From Gemmatimonadales bacterium (lineage in GTDB: Bacteria > Gemmatimonadota > Gemmatimonadetes > Gemmatimonadales > GWC2-71-9): a stretch of 32,517 nucleotides of DNA. Position numbers and translations under genes: made by a program. The stretch is from NCBI GenBank assembly GCA_025937755.1, contig JAICQR010000014.1, positions 1 to 32,517 of the forward strand, written 5' to 3'. The notes under the pieces were generated by a model. That model was not told the origin of the DNA. It made no database searches and was given only the letters and a program-made list of their open reading frames with translations. Shown here piece after piece: positions 15,880-23,979 of this stretch; the first letter of the stretch is position 1; each line of letters opens with the position of its first letter.

Positions 15880-17820
15880 GTGAGAACCCCAAACAGCGAT
15901 TCGACCCGCACGCTGCGCCGCCTGGCGTGGACCGCCACTGGCCTCTCCGTCGCGCTCATCACCTTCGGCGGAATCGTCCGCATCACCGGTTCCGGCATGG
16001 GGTGCGGCGACCACTGGCCCCGCTGCAACGGCGCGTGGTTTCCGCCGCTCGACCTCCCCACCGCCATCGAGATCAGCCACCGCTGGATTGCCGCCCTGCT
16101 GAGCATCCTGATCGTCGCGGTGGCCTGGCACGCCTGGCGGCGTCACCGGAACAACCCGCGGCTGCTGCTCCCCGCCCTGCTGGCGCTGGTGCTGCTGATC
16201 GTCCAGGTGCTTCTGGGCGCAGTGACCGTCAAGCTCGAACTTCCGGCCGGGGTGGTCATCGCCCACCTCGCCAATGCCATGTTGCTGCTGGCGGCACTCC
16301 AGGTCACCGCATTGCGTGCCGCCGAGCCGCCCGGCCGCCGAGCCGCCGAGCCGCCGAGCCGTCACCGTTGGCATCCCCTGGTGCTCGCCACCGCCGGCCT
16401 CGGCTTCCTCGTCATCCTCCTCGGCGCCAACGTTGCGAATCTCAACGCCGGCTGGGTCTGTCCCGGATTTCCCCTCTGCCAGGGCAGCGGATTGCTGCCC
16501 CCCGACGTGCCCCTGGGTGCGCTGCACTGGATCCACCGGGTGCTCGCATTCCTGTTCCTCGGTGCCGTGGCTTTCCTCAGCGTGGCGATCTCACGCCGGC
16601 GGGACGAGGCCGCAGACCCGCTGCGTGCCAGCGTCAATGGCCTCCTCGGCGTTACCCTGCTGCAGGTCATCGTCGCGGCCACCATGGTCCTGCAGACCCT
16701 TCCCCAATGGCTCCGCGCTGCGCACCTGCTGGCAGGTACGCTGGTGTGGGTCGCACTGGTGCTGGTGGTTGCCCGCAGTCGCCAGACCCCCAGCGAGACA
16801 GCCGCCGAACCGCCGGCGTCGCCCGAGCCGCCACTCTCGGCTGAGCCGCCGAGCGGGCGAGCCGCCGAGCCGCCGCCGTCAGTATTTCGCGACCTGATTA
16901 CCCTGACCAAGCCTCGCATCATCTCGCTGCTGCTGGTGACTACAGTCTTCCCGATGTTCCTCACCGACCGGGGCATGCCGCCGCTCTCGCTGGTGCTTTG
17001 GGTGCTGCTGGGGGGCTACCTCATGGCCGGCGGTGCCAACGCCATCAACATGTGGTTCGACCGGGACATCGACACCCGCATGGTCAGGACGAAACTTCGG
17101 CCCATTCCGTCGGGCCGGATCTCGCCTGCCGCGGGCCTGGCGTTTGGTGTCGGCCTCGGTGCCGTGGCGTTCTTCATTTTCTACCGGTTTGTCAATTCGC
17201 TTTCAGCGTGGCTCGCGCTGGCCGGACTCCTGTTCTACGTGGTCATCTACACCATGTGGCTCAAGCGGTCGACCACCCAGAACATCGTGGTCGGCGGAGC
17301 GGCCGGTGCCTTTCCGCCACTGGTGGGCTGGGCCGCCATGACCGGCCGAATCGACCTCGCGGCCATCTATCTCTTTGCCATCATCTTCTACTGGACCCCG
17401 CCCCACTTCTGGGCCCTCGCGCTCATCAAGCAGCGCGACTACGCCAACGCCGGCGTGCCCATGATGCCGGTGGTGCGGGGCGAACAGCGCACCAAGGTCG
17501 AGATGCTGCTCTACACCCTGTTCCTGCTGCCGCTCACGCTCATGCCGTCGTTCTTCGGCGCGCTGGGGCCGTTTTATCTGGTGGCGGCGGCACTGCTCGG
17601 CGCCCGGCTGCTCTGGTACTGCATCAAGCTGCTGCGGGAAGACGGCGTGACGCCGACGGCGTGGAAGATGTACAAGTACTCGCTGCTCTACCTCGCGTTG
17701 CTCTTCGCGGCCATGGGCGTGGACCGCGCGCTCCCCTTCGAGCGCCCCCTCCGCGCCAGCAACATGCTGCCCCTCGGCCCGGCTGACAGCGTCCCGGCCA
17801 GTTCTTCACATGAACACTAG
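15880..17820 (+). CDS. ctaA-ctaB: Fused heme A synthase - heme O synthase (CtaA-CtaB)
   Basis: This 646-residue bifunctional inner-membrane protein converts heme B to heme O (CtaB part) and then to heme A (CtaA part) for cytochrome oxidase. Residues 1-300 are CtaA/COX15. All four heme-ligand histidines are present (H67 in EISHRW, H129 in IAHLAN, H219 in IHRVLAF, H282 in AAHLLAG), as are two cysteine pairs (C42/C49, C194/C200). Residues about 335-640 are the UbiA-type farnesyltransferase, with NMWFDRDIDTRMVRTKLRP (390-408) and YTMWLKRSTTQN. The halves are joined by an AEPP-rich linker (308-333), and a second AEPP stretch lies inside CtaA (147-159). Such fusions are known, for example in Thermus. 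GTG 15880 was chosen; no Shine-Dalgarno is seen. The ABC exporter follows after 32 bp. Confidence 0.93.
   Translation: MRTPNSDSTRTLRRLAWTATGLSVALITFGGIVRITGSGMGCGDHWPRCNGAWFPPLDLPTAIEISHRWIAALLSILIVAVAWHAWRRHRNNPRLLLPALLALVLLIVQVLLGAVTVKLELPAGVVIAHLANAMLLLAALQVTALRAAEPPGRRAAEPPSRHRWHPLVLATAGLGFLVILLGANVANLNAGWVCPGFPLCQGSGLLPPDVPLGALHWIHRVLAFLFLGAVAFLSVAISRRRDEAADPLRASVNGLLGVTLLQVIVAATMVLQTLPQWLRAAHLLAGTLVWVALVLVVARSRQTPSETAAEPPASPEPPLSAEPPSGRAAEPPPSVFRDLITLTKPRIISLLLVTTVFPMFLTDRGMPPLSLVLWVLLGGYLMAGGANAINMWFDRDIDTRMVRTKLRPIPSGRISPAAGLAFGVGLGAVAFFIFYRFVNSLSAWLALAGLLFYVVIYTMWLKRSTTQNIVVGGAAGAFPPLVGWAAMTGRIDLAAIYLFAIIFYWTPPHFWALALIKQRDYANAGVPMMPVVRGEQRTKVEMLLYTLFLLPLTLMPSFFGALGPFYLVAAALLGARLLWYCIKLLREDGVTPTAWKMYKYSLLYLALLFAAMGVDRALPFERPLRASNMLPLGPADSVPASSSHEH
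16321..16353 (+). repeat. GCCGAGCC-type repeat inside the ctaA half
   Basis: GCCGAGCCGCC-like units are repeated in a short stretch encoding RAAEPPGRRAAEPPS. It falls in the loop between the fourth and fifth membrane segments of CtaA, so the frame and core fold are kept. The same motif recurs at the CtaA/CtaB junction. Confidence 0.6.
16801..16876 (+). repeat. GAGCCGCC-type repeat at the CtaA/CtaB junction
   Basis: This is a degenerate run of GCCGAGCCGCC/GAACCGCC units encoding AAEPPASPEPPLSAEPPSG and then RAAEPP. It forms the linker between the heme A and heme O synthase halves. It is the same nucleotide motif and reading frame as the copy at 16321-16353. Confidence 0.65.
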
Positions 17821-17830
17821 GACGTGGTTC

Positions 17831-17860
17831 CCTTCGTGTCCTTCGTGTCTTCGTGGTGAA
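17831..17860 (+). repeat. CTTCGTG direct repeats spanning the ABC exporter start
   Basis: CTTCGTG occurs three times within 24 bp (17832-17838, 17841-17847, 17849-17855), followed by GTGAA. The unit fills most of the gap after the ctaA-ctaB stop and runs into the proposed GTG start of the ABC exporter. Very similar CTTCGTGTCTTCGTGGTGAA strings recur between genes in several environmental phyla (recollection, not searched here). Confidence 0.5.
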
Positions 17861-19661
17861 TACGAAGCGACGTAAGCTGCCTGCACCAGGCCGGCTCAAC
17901 CGGCTCTGGCCCCGCGTCCGGCCATACCGTGCCGGCCTGATCTGGGCCACGCTGGCGCTCCTGCTCAGCAGCGCCATCAGCCTCGCCTTTCCCCGCATTG
18001 TCGGCTTCCTGCTCGACGCCGCCTTCCAGCAGGGCAACCGCCAGTTGCTCGACCGCATCGCCCTGGGCCTGGTGGGCCTCTTCGTGGTGCAGGCGCTGCT
18101 CAACTACGCCCAGGCCTACCTGCTCTCCGCCACAGGCGAACGGGCGGTGGGAGGCCTCCGCCAGGAACTCTTCGGCAAGATGCTGGAGATGCCTGCCGGC
18201 TTCTTCGCCGAACGCCGCACTGGCGAGCTCATGAGCCGGCTCACCACCGACGTCGGCATGCTCCAGGGCGTGCTCAGCCATCAGATCGCCGAGTTCAGCC
18301 GCCAGGTCCTCACCCTGATCGGGGGCGTTGTCATCCTGACGCTGATGCAGCCGACCCTGGTGCTGACCGCCCTGGGCGTGGCGCCGCTAGTGGTGTTCGT
18401 CTCCATCGGATTTGGCCGACGCCTCCGGCGGATCACCACCGGGGTGCAGGACAAGGTGGCAGAAGCCACCGCCGTGGCCGAGGAGGCGGTTTCCCAGATC
18501 CGTACGGTGCAGAGCTTTGTCCAGGAGGATACCGAGCGGCAGCGCTACGGCAGCCGCATCAGCGAGGGTGTCGCGGTAGCGCTCCGGCGAGCGCACGTGC
18601 GGGGTGTCTTCTTCGGTGTGCTCACGCTGGCCAGCTTTGTCGGCATCGTGGTGGTGCTCTGGCAGGGCGGGCGGCTGGTGCTGGAAGGCAGCCTGACCGC
18701 GGGCGACCTCGTGTCCTTCCTGCTCTATACCATCTACATAGCCGCAGCGGTGGGGGCCCTGGCTTCGTTTTTCAGTTCGTATCAGGAGGCTGTGGGGGCC
18801 GCTGAACGGGTCTTCCAGCTGCTCGAGGCGCCGGTGGAAATCGCCTCGCCAGCGGATTCGCGGCCCCTGCCAAAGCCGATCCGTGGCGAAGTAGTCTTTG
18901 AAGACGTCTCATTCAGGTATCGCGACGACCCATCCAGTCCCCCGATCCTCGACCGGGTGTCACTCCAGGTCGCACCAGGTGAGACTGTCGCCATCGTGGG
19001 CCCCTCCGGCGCCGGGAAGACAACGCTGATGGCACTGCTCCCCCGCTTCTGGGATCCAACCGACGGGCGGGTATTGCTTGACGGATTGGACGTCCGGACG
19101 GTGGCGCTGCCGGCCTTGCGCCAGGCAATTGGAGTGGTGGCGCAGGAACCAGCGCTCTTCAGCGGCACGGTCGCCGAGAACATCGCGTATGGCCGCCAGG
19201 GCGCCAGCGCCGATGAGATCGAGTCGGCCGCCCGCGCCGCGCATGCCCACGAGTTCGTGTCGGCGCTGCCAGAGGGCTATGCCACTGTTGTGGGGGAACG
19301 GGGCGTCAAGCTGTCAGGCGGGCAGCGGCAGCGGATCGCGATCGCGCGGGCCGTGCTGACCGACCCGGGGGTGCTGATACTGGACGAGGCCACCAGCAAC
19401 CTCGACAACGAGAGCGAGCGGCTGATCGAGGCCGCGCTCGAGACCCTGCTGGTGGGTCGCACCACCCTGATCATCGCCCACCGGCTCAGCACCGTGCGGC
19501 GCGCCGATCGGCTGGTGGTGCTGGACGAAGGCCGGATCGTCGAGGAAGGCACCCACGCCGAGCTGCTGGGCCAGGGCGGGCTCTACGCCCGGCTGTACCA
19601 GCGGCAGTTCCGGGATGACGATACCATGGAGCTGAAGGGCGCGTTGCCCGAACCGGGATAG
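17853..19661 (+). CDS. MsbA/ABCB-type ABC exporter, fused membrane and ATPase domains
   Basis: This 602-residue half-transporter would act as a homodimer or heterodimer in the inner membrane. Six membrane segments lie within about residues 25-320. The coupling-helix region contains MPAGFFAERRTGELMSRLTT (about 113-132), where family members usually have FFD. The nucleotide-binding domain spans about 345-585, with Walker A GPSGAGKT (383-390), Q-loop VAQEP, signature LSGGQ (488-491 region), Walker B VLILDEAT with E512, and H-loop H543. All catalytic residues are intact. The substrate is not predictable; lipid A flipping (MsbA), lipids or drugs are all possible, and lptFG in the neighbourhood is only weak support for an envelope role. 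The start (GTG 17853 or 17856) lies inside a dispersed-type repeat and is uncertain by a few codons. It is probably co-transcribed with ctaA-ctaB. Confidence 0.9.
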   Translation: MVNTKRRKLPAPGRLNRLWPRVRPYRAGLIWATLALLLSSAISLAFPRIVGFLLDAAFQQGNRQLLDRIALGLVGLFVVQALLNYAQAYLLSATGERAVGGLRQELFGKMLEMPAGFFAERRTGELMSRLTTDVGMLQGVLSHQIAEFSRQVLTLIGGVVILTLMQPTLVLTALGVAPLVVFVSIGFGRRLRRITTGVQDKVAEATAVAEEAVSQIRTVQSFVQEDTERQRYGSRISEGVAVALRRAHVRGVFFGVLTLASFVGIVVVLWQGGRLVLEGSLTAGDLVSFLLYTIYIAAAVGALASFFSSYQEAVGAAERVFQLLEAPVEIASPADSRPLPKPIRGEVVFEDVSFRYRDDPSSPPILDRVSLQVAPGETVAIVGPSGAGKTTLMALLPRFWDPTDGRVLLDGLDVRTVALPALRQAIGVVAQEPALFSGTVAENIAYGRQGASADEIESAARAAHAHEFVSALPEGYATVVGERGVKLSGGQRQRIAIARAVLTDPGVLILDEATSNLDNESERLIEAALETLLVGRTTLIIAHRLSTVRRADRLVVLDEGRIVEEGTHAELLGQGGLYARLYQRQFRDDDTMELKGALPEPG

Positions 19662-19668
19662 AATTCGC

Positions 19669-19711
19669 CCGCCCCGCCGCATTGGCGTGGCGGCAGGGCG
19701 GACCACATTTT
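19669..19711 (+). terminator. Terminator-like hairpin after the ABC exporter
   Basis: CCGCCCCGCCGC (19669-19680) pairs with GCGGCAGGGCGG (19690-19701) at 11 of 12 positions around a 9-nt loop. ACCACATTTT follows. It starts 8 bp after the exporter stop, so it is a plausible end for the ctaA-ctaB/ABC transcript. The T-run is short. Confidence 0.55.
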
Positions 19712-19776
19712 CAACCTGGACTGCCGTGCAGACTCCTCGCCTATCGCGGTCCTGCCACCCTGACACCTGGAACCTC

Positions 19777-21162
19777 ATGCGTTTGTGCCATCGGCAATCT
19801 CTCGCAATCCTGCCGGCCGCTGCCATGCTTGTTGCCGCCTGCTCGGCCGACACGGTCGCACCACGAGTGCCCGTCTTCCTTGCGTCGACCGTCTCGGCCA
19901 TTCCCGAGAACAACCTCTCGACCCTGGTCTCCGTCAAGGCAGGAGGATACGACAGTGCCAGCGTCCGCTACTGGGCTGCCGGTTCGGAGGCGTTGGCCAC
20001 GCCGGCCTTCGAGTTTGCGCCGGACAGCATCGCGACGGTTCCCGTGCTCGGGCTCGCCGCGACGACTGACTATCAGATAGAGACCGTGCTCTATCTCGAG
20101 AACGAAGCTCTTGCGGTCGACACCGCCTCGTTCGAGACCGGACCGGTACCGGACTGGATTCCGGCTATTGGCGCCGCCGGCTCCGACACCACGGCGGGCT
20201 ATCTCGCAATTTCCCTTCCTGATGGAGGGGTCATCGTCGACAATACCGGACGTGTGGTGTGGTACGCCTACCTTCCCGCCGGTGTACTGAACACGTTTCA
20301 GGTGCATGCCAACGGCACGTACACTCTGCGTGACACCCCAGGTACCATCCATGTGCTGAACCTGATCGGCGAGCGCATCGGAACCGTGGAATGCGTTGGC
20401 TATCCCACTCGCTTTCACGACGTGATGATCCTGCGTGATGGCAGTGCCTGGGTCATGTGCGACGACCAGCGCACAATGGACCTGTCGGGCCTGGGAGGAC
20501 ACGCCGACGCCAGCGTCTCGGCCACGGTGATCCAGCACCTGTCGCCCAGCGGGCAAGTGCTTTTTGAGTGGAATGCGTTTGATCACTTCGACATCACTGA
20601 CCTGCCCGCGGATTCACGCACTGGCGTCGGGGTCAATTTCACCCACGGAAACGCCCTGGAATTGGACGTGGACGGTAATATCCTTGCCTCGTTCCGGAGC
20701 CTCAGTGAGATCACCAAGATCAACGCCACGACCGGCGAGGTGATGTGGCGGCTGGGCGGGCTTGCCAATGAATTCACTTTCATCAATGACCCCAAGAACG
20801 GATTCCAGCGGCAGCACGGCGTACGGCTCGCCGGGCCCGGTCAGATCCAGCTGCTCGACAACGGCGAGGAGGCACCGAGCCGTCTGGCCCGGTACCTGAT
20901 CAACCCGGTCCAGAAGACGGCGCTGCTCGTGACGTCCTTCGTGGATGCGCCGACGACCTTCACGGTGGTCGGCGGCGGAACGGACTATTATCCCAACGGC
21001 CACGGTGTGGTCAGCTTCGGCCAGGCAGGGCGGGTCGTGGAAGTGGATGCGGCGGGCAACCGGGCGTGGGAACTGACCGGGCTGGATGGCACGTATGTGT
21101 TCCGCGCGGAGCGCCTGGCCAGCCTCTACACACCAGTCACGCTCGCCAGAGCTGGTCGGTAG
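19777..21162 (+). CDS. Arylsulfotransferase (ASST)-family lipoprotein
   Basis: This 461-residue exported lipoprotein has a signal ending MLVAAC (about Cys22). An N-terminal Ig/fibronectin-like segment (about 30-115) is followed by a six-bladed-propeller-like region with ASST family motifs. These include NFTHGNALELDVDGNILASF, SEITKINATTGEVMWRLGG, FQRQHGVRLAGPGQIQLLDN and YPNGHGVVSFG. Periplasmic ASSTs move sulfate between phenolic compounds using a histidine intermediate. Several His positions match (THGN, RQHG, NGHG), but I cannot confirm the catalytic set. The start is ATG 19777, directly before the lipoprotein signal; the open frame back to 19687 overlaps the upstream terminator. It is a single-gene unit, closed by a strong terminator. 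Fold assignment is good; the true substrate is unknown. Confidence 0.82.
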   Translation: MRLCHRQSLAILPAAAMLVAACSADTVAPRVPVFLASTVSAIPENNLSTLVSVKAGGYDSASVRYWAAGSEALATPAFEFAPDSIATVPVLGLAATTDYQIETVLYLENEALAVDTASFETGPVPDWIPAIGAAGSDTTAGYLAISLPDGGVIVDNTGRVVWYAYLPAGVLNTFQVHANGTYTLRDTPGTIHVLNLIGERIGTVECVGYPTRFHDVMILRDGSAWVMCDDQRTMDLSGLGGHADASVSATVIQHLSPSGQVLFEWNAFDHFDITDLPADSRTGVGVNFTHGNALELDVDGNILASFRSLSEITKINATTGEVMWRLGGLANEFTFINDPKNGFQRQHGVRLAGPGQIQLLDNGEEAPSRLARYLINPVQKTALLVTSFVDAPTTFTVVGGGTDYYPNGHGVVSFGQAGRVVEVDAAGNRAWELTGLDGTYVFRAERLASLYTPVTLARAGR

Positions 21163-21189
21163 TCGCAGCGGTTGTCGAGCCCCTGAACG

Positions 21190-21226
21190 CGCAACGCCCC
21201 GGCATGGTCGCCGGGGCGTTGCGTTT
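21190..21226 (+). terminator. Strong rho-independent terminator after the ASST gene
   Basis: A perfect 14-bp stem, CGCAACGCCCCGGC (21190-21203) with GCCGGGGCGTTGCG (21210-21223), has a 6-nt loop and is followed by TTT. It sits 27 bp after the ASST stop and 30 bp past the stop of the convergent lipoprotein gene, so it may serve both directions. Only the plus side has the T-run. Confidence 0.8.
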
Positions 21227-21255
21227 GCGGGTAGAGCCTGGACTTCCTGTCCAGC

Positions 21256-22308
21256 TCAGGGCGCCGGAATCGGTATGCCGGTCACCTCGATATAGTAGTA
21301 CGTGGGCGCGCCCGAGTAGATGAAGTTGTAGAGCACATACGTTCCCGGCGTCACGAACGTGTACTCCATGATCTCGGGATTGTTGGTGGTCCCGGCGGAG
21401 GCCAAGGCCGTGTTGCATCCGTCATCGCAAAGGACGACGTCAACGTCCGCCGACCCACCCCAACCGGCGGCGATCTCCAGCCGGGTGTTCGGCTCCGTGG
21501 TCACGATCCGGTAAAACTGGTCGGTTCCTCCGACGAAGTCGATCGTCGTGGTGGTTTCACCGAGCGCCGGCGCGCTGATGATCGGCGCGGTGTTGGGATC
21601 GTCCGAGCCGGCCAGCCCGCCTGCGGCGAGGGCGACAGTCTCCTGGTTCTCGAACGGAATGCTCAGGCTCGGGTGATAGCCCGGGGTGACGTCAGAGACG
21701 GTGAGCGGTCCAGCCGAACCCGGGAAGGACCGGAAGTCGATGGATGACCCGTCCGCGGCAACTGAGAGGATTTCGGCGTCTCTGTCACCGATCTGGAACG
21801 AGATCTCGGACGTCGGTGCGAAGGTGAAGCCCTCAGGTGCCGTCAGCGTCACGACTTCGTTGATGGCGGGATTGGTGTTCGACAGCGTACCCGCGAGCAC
21901 CTCCGGAAGCACCACGACGGTCACCGTTTCGGTGAATTCGCCGGCGCTGACCTCGAAGGAGGTGCTGGCCAGGTCCTCGCCAGTGACCAGCAGGCGAAGT
22001 TCGTGGTTGAAGGTGTTGTACACCAGTTCGCCGTTGGCGTTGTAGATCGGCCGGAAGCCGGAGTCGGCCACGACCGAAATGCCGGTGCCCACGGCGCCGA
22101 TGCTCACGGGCGCGTCGAGCGCGCCACCCTGCTGGTCAACGGTGCGAACCAGGAGGGTCTTGACCTCGCCCTGCTCGATGAACATGGCTTCCGGATCCAC
22201 GACCAGCCGGGTCGCATCGCCGCCTTCCACGGCAGTCGATTCCGTGTTGCACGCCCAGAGAGTGGCGGAAACGCCGAGCAATACCATACCACGCAGGTAA
22301 CGCTTCAT
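21256..22308 (-). CDS. Lipoprotein with Ig-like N-terminus and PPC-like C-terminal domain
   Basis: This 350-residue protein has a lipoprotein signal with Cys at about 20 (TLWAC). An Ig-like segment (about 30-140, LVVDPEAMFIEQGEVKTLLV) and a middle beta-rich region precede a C-terminal domain (about 275-345, FYRIVTTEPNTRLEIAAGW through GTYVLYNF). That last domain resembles bacterial pre-peptidase C-terminal (PPC) beta-sandwiches, which aid secretion or substrate binding of exported proteins. No catalytic domain is seen and the function is unknown. ATG 22308 has GAGGTG 6 bp upstream. It is the last gene of the minus-strand run from the right end, 79 bp after the GWxTD gene, and likely ends at the shared hairpin near 21200. 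Confidence 0.75.
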   Translation of the reverse strand: MKRYLRGMVLLGVSATLWACNTESTAVEGGDATRLVVDPEAMFIEQGEVKTLLVRTVDQQGGALDAPVSIGAVGTGISVVADSGFRPIYNANGELVYNTFNHELRLLVTGEDLASTSFEVSAGEFTETVTVVVLPEVLAGTLSNTNPAINEVVTLTAPEGFTFAPTSEISFQIGDRDAEILSVAADGSSIDFRSFPGSAGPLTVSDVTPGYHPSLSIPFENQETVALAAGGLAGSDDPNTAPIISAPALGETTTTIDFVGGTDQFYRIVTTEPNTRLEIAAGWGGSADVDVVLCDDGCNTALASAGTTNNPEIMEYTFVTPGTYVLYNFIYSGAPTYYYIEVTGIPIPAP

Positions 22309-22387
22309 GACTGGCACCTCATTCCGATCGAAAATGTGGACACGCTTTCGGAGCGGCGTCTGCGCGGCACGTCCTGCGCACGACCGG

Positions 22388-23875
22388 TCAAGAGCCGGCC
22401 CCGGGACCACCATAGAAATCCACCCCAAGGAACAGACCAGCATCACGCACACCGTACTCGGTAATGATCTCCCGCCAGTGCGGAAGTCCGTTCTCGCGGT
22501 TGTCGTTGGTCTGGATCAGCTTGAACGCTCCAAACCCGGTCTGGTCCGCGAAAATGTAGTAACGTGACCGCCCCCTCGTGTATCGCCACACTTCGTAGGG
22601 CGGCGCCTCTCCCGTTGGCACCCGGCGAAGCCTGTCATCCGGCGCACCGTACTTCGTGTAGATCCGGCCCCGGTCGGTTTTCCATCCGGGTTCCTGGTCG
22701 CCGCGGCCCACCCTGTACTGGTCGTTGGCGTAGGCCACCGCGCCGTAGAACCGGATGCGCTCTTCGTTTACCGGCGTTTCCGGGGTCTGGTCCAGCTTGC
22801 CCCAGAAGTCGGTGAGAAACCTCCGCTTGGCACTGACGGTGAGTTCCTTGAAGTTCCGGAGCTCCCGTCCGCTGGCGATCAACTGCAGCGGCTCGGCCAT
22901 TGAGTCGAGTTGCGCCTCATCCATCGCGGCGAAGTATTGCTCGTCGCTCACCTGCCCCGGCATCCGTGGCGCCGCCATCTGCACCTGGGCCATCGTCTCC
23001 TGCAGTCCGGCCATGGTGAACGGCGCAGACCGCTCACTGGTGGTGCCATTCACCCCGACTTCAACCTTCAGCCAGTACCGACCTTCGGGCAGCCCATCCA
23101 GATCCAGCCTGCCCTTCACGATGCCCCCGCCAGGCGCAAGCCGGATCGGCTCTGGCGCTGTCTTCAGGATGTTGCCTCCCGCCTCGTTGGTTACCGCCAC
23201 CGACATGGTACCAGCGGCTTCCGCATCCGAGGTGGTGTACGTCTCCATGAAGTAGAACGCCGTCGTGCGCAGGGGCGTCACTCGAAGCTCGGCCGTGGGC
23301 ACAAGCAGCGTGTTGCCCCATCGGATCTCGCCCGGGGCCGGAACGCTGTCCGTTGCCCCCGCCACCCGCATGCTCGGTGACAGCAGCAGGTCGCTCGCCG
23401 GCGGAATCGAGTCGTACCCCTTGATGGTGGCGCTCTTCGTCAGGGTCGCGCCCGAAGCACTGTCTCGTACTTCGATCTCCAGCGTGTACGATCCCGGCGT
23501 GACGCCGAATTCCATCATCTCCAGGCCAACCGCGCCTGGAACCTTCATTTCGACCGCGACATGCTGCGTCCAGGTCTGGGGCTCGGGCAGCAGCGACAAT
23601 CCTGAACTGTCGAGCACCCGCGCGGTGACGGTGTAGACCAGCTGCGGCTCGGCGGTCGCTGCCGCGGCCTGCAATCGCGAGTACGGAACTTCAAAGAAGG
23701 CCCTGACTCGCGTCTGTCCTTCAGCTGCACGGTAGTAACGTACGGTGCGCAGCTTCAGGGTATCCTGGTCCTGGACCTGCGCCGTCAGCGGCACGGCAGG
23801 AGTAGCCAGCGCAATAACCGCCAACAGATTCAGCATGCAACGCATTCGAATTCCCGGAATAAGTCTTGTCGTCAT
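22388..23875 (-). CDS. GWxTD domain-containing exported protein
   Basis: This 495-residue protein has a signal peptide ending PLTA|Q. A middle beta-rich region (about 40-300) precedes the C-terminal GWxTD domain (about 350-470), with RRFLTDFWGKLDQTP, the name motif in EPGWKTDRGRIYTKYGAPDD, PYEVWRY and YYIFADQTGFGAFKLIQT. GWxTD proteins are common in FCB-group and Acidobacteria genomes and have no established function. Two starts are possible: ATG 23875 (used here) or ATG 23845, which puts the start right before the hydrophobic signal core and has GGGA 7 bp upstream. It lies between the PorV/PorQ-like gene and the PPC lipoprotein, all on one strand, so it is probably part of the same envelope operon. 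Confidence 0.87.
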   Translation of the reverse strand: MTTRLIPGIRMRCMLNLLAVIALATPAVPLTAQVQDQDTLKLRTVRYYRAAEGQTRVRAFFEVPYSRLQAAAATAEPQLVYTVTARVLDSSGLSLLPEPQTWTQHVAVEMKVPGAVGLEMMEFGVTPGSYTLEIEVRDSASGATLTKSATIKGYDSIPPASDLLLSPSMRVAGATDSVPAPGEIRWGNTLLVPTAELRVTPLRTTAFYFMETYTTSDAEAAGTMSVAVTNEAGGNILKTAPEPIRLAPGGGIVKGRLDLDGLPEGRYWLKVEVGVNGTTSERSAPFTMAGLQETMAQVQMAAPRMPGQVSDEQYFAAMDEAQLDSMAEPLQLIASGRELRNFKELTVSAKRRFLTDFWGKLDQTPETPVNEERIRFYGAVAYANDQYRVGRGDQEPGWKTDRGRIYTKYGAPDDRLRRVPTGEAPPYEVWRYTRGRSRYYIFADQTGFGAFKLIQTNDNRENGLPHWREIITEYGVRDAGLFLGVDFYGGPGAGS

Positions 23876-23937
23876 TCATTTCGGCCAGTCGGCCGGCACT
23901 GTGTAAGACGAGCGACCCATCCGGCGATGGACAGCTT

Positions 23938-23972
23938 CCCGTCCGGCGCCAGCCAAGCTGGCACCGGACGGG
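23938..23972 (-). terminator. 15-bp GC-rich hairpin after the PorV/PorQ-like gene
   Basis: The arms 23938-23952 and 23958-23972 enclose a 5-nt loop. The DNA has one mismatch, but in minus-strand RNA it is a U-G wobble, so all 15 positions pair. The stem begins 7 bp after the PorV/PorQ-like stop. No U-run follows, so partial termination or 3'-end protection is more likely than full termination. Confidence 0.5.
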
Positions 23973-23979
23973 TCACTGC

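Noticed and set aside
15709-16536. N-terminal extension of the TonB receptor frame
   Set aside because: The frame stays open but is antisense to ctaA. A good signal peptide and ribosome binding site place the start at 15708.
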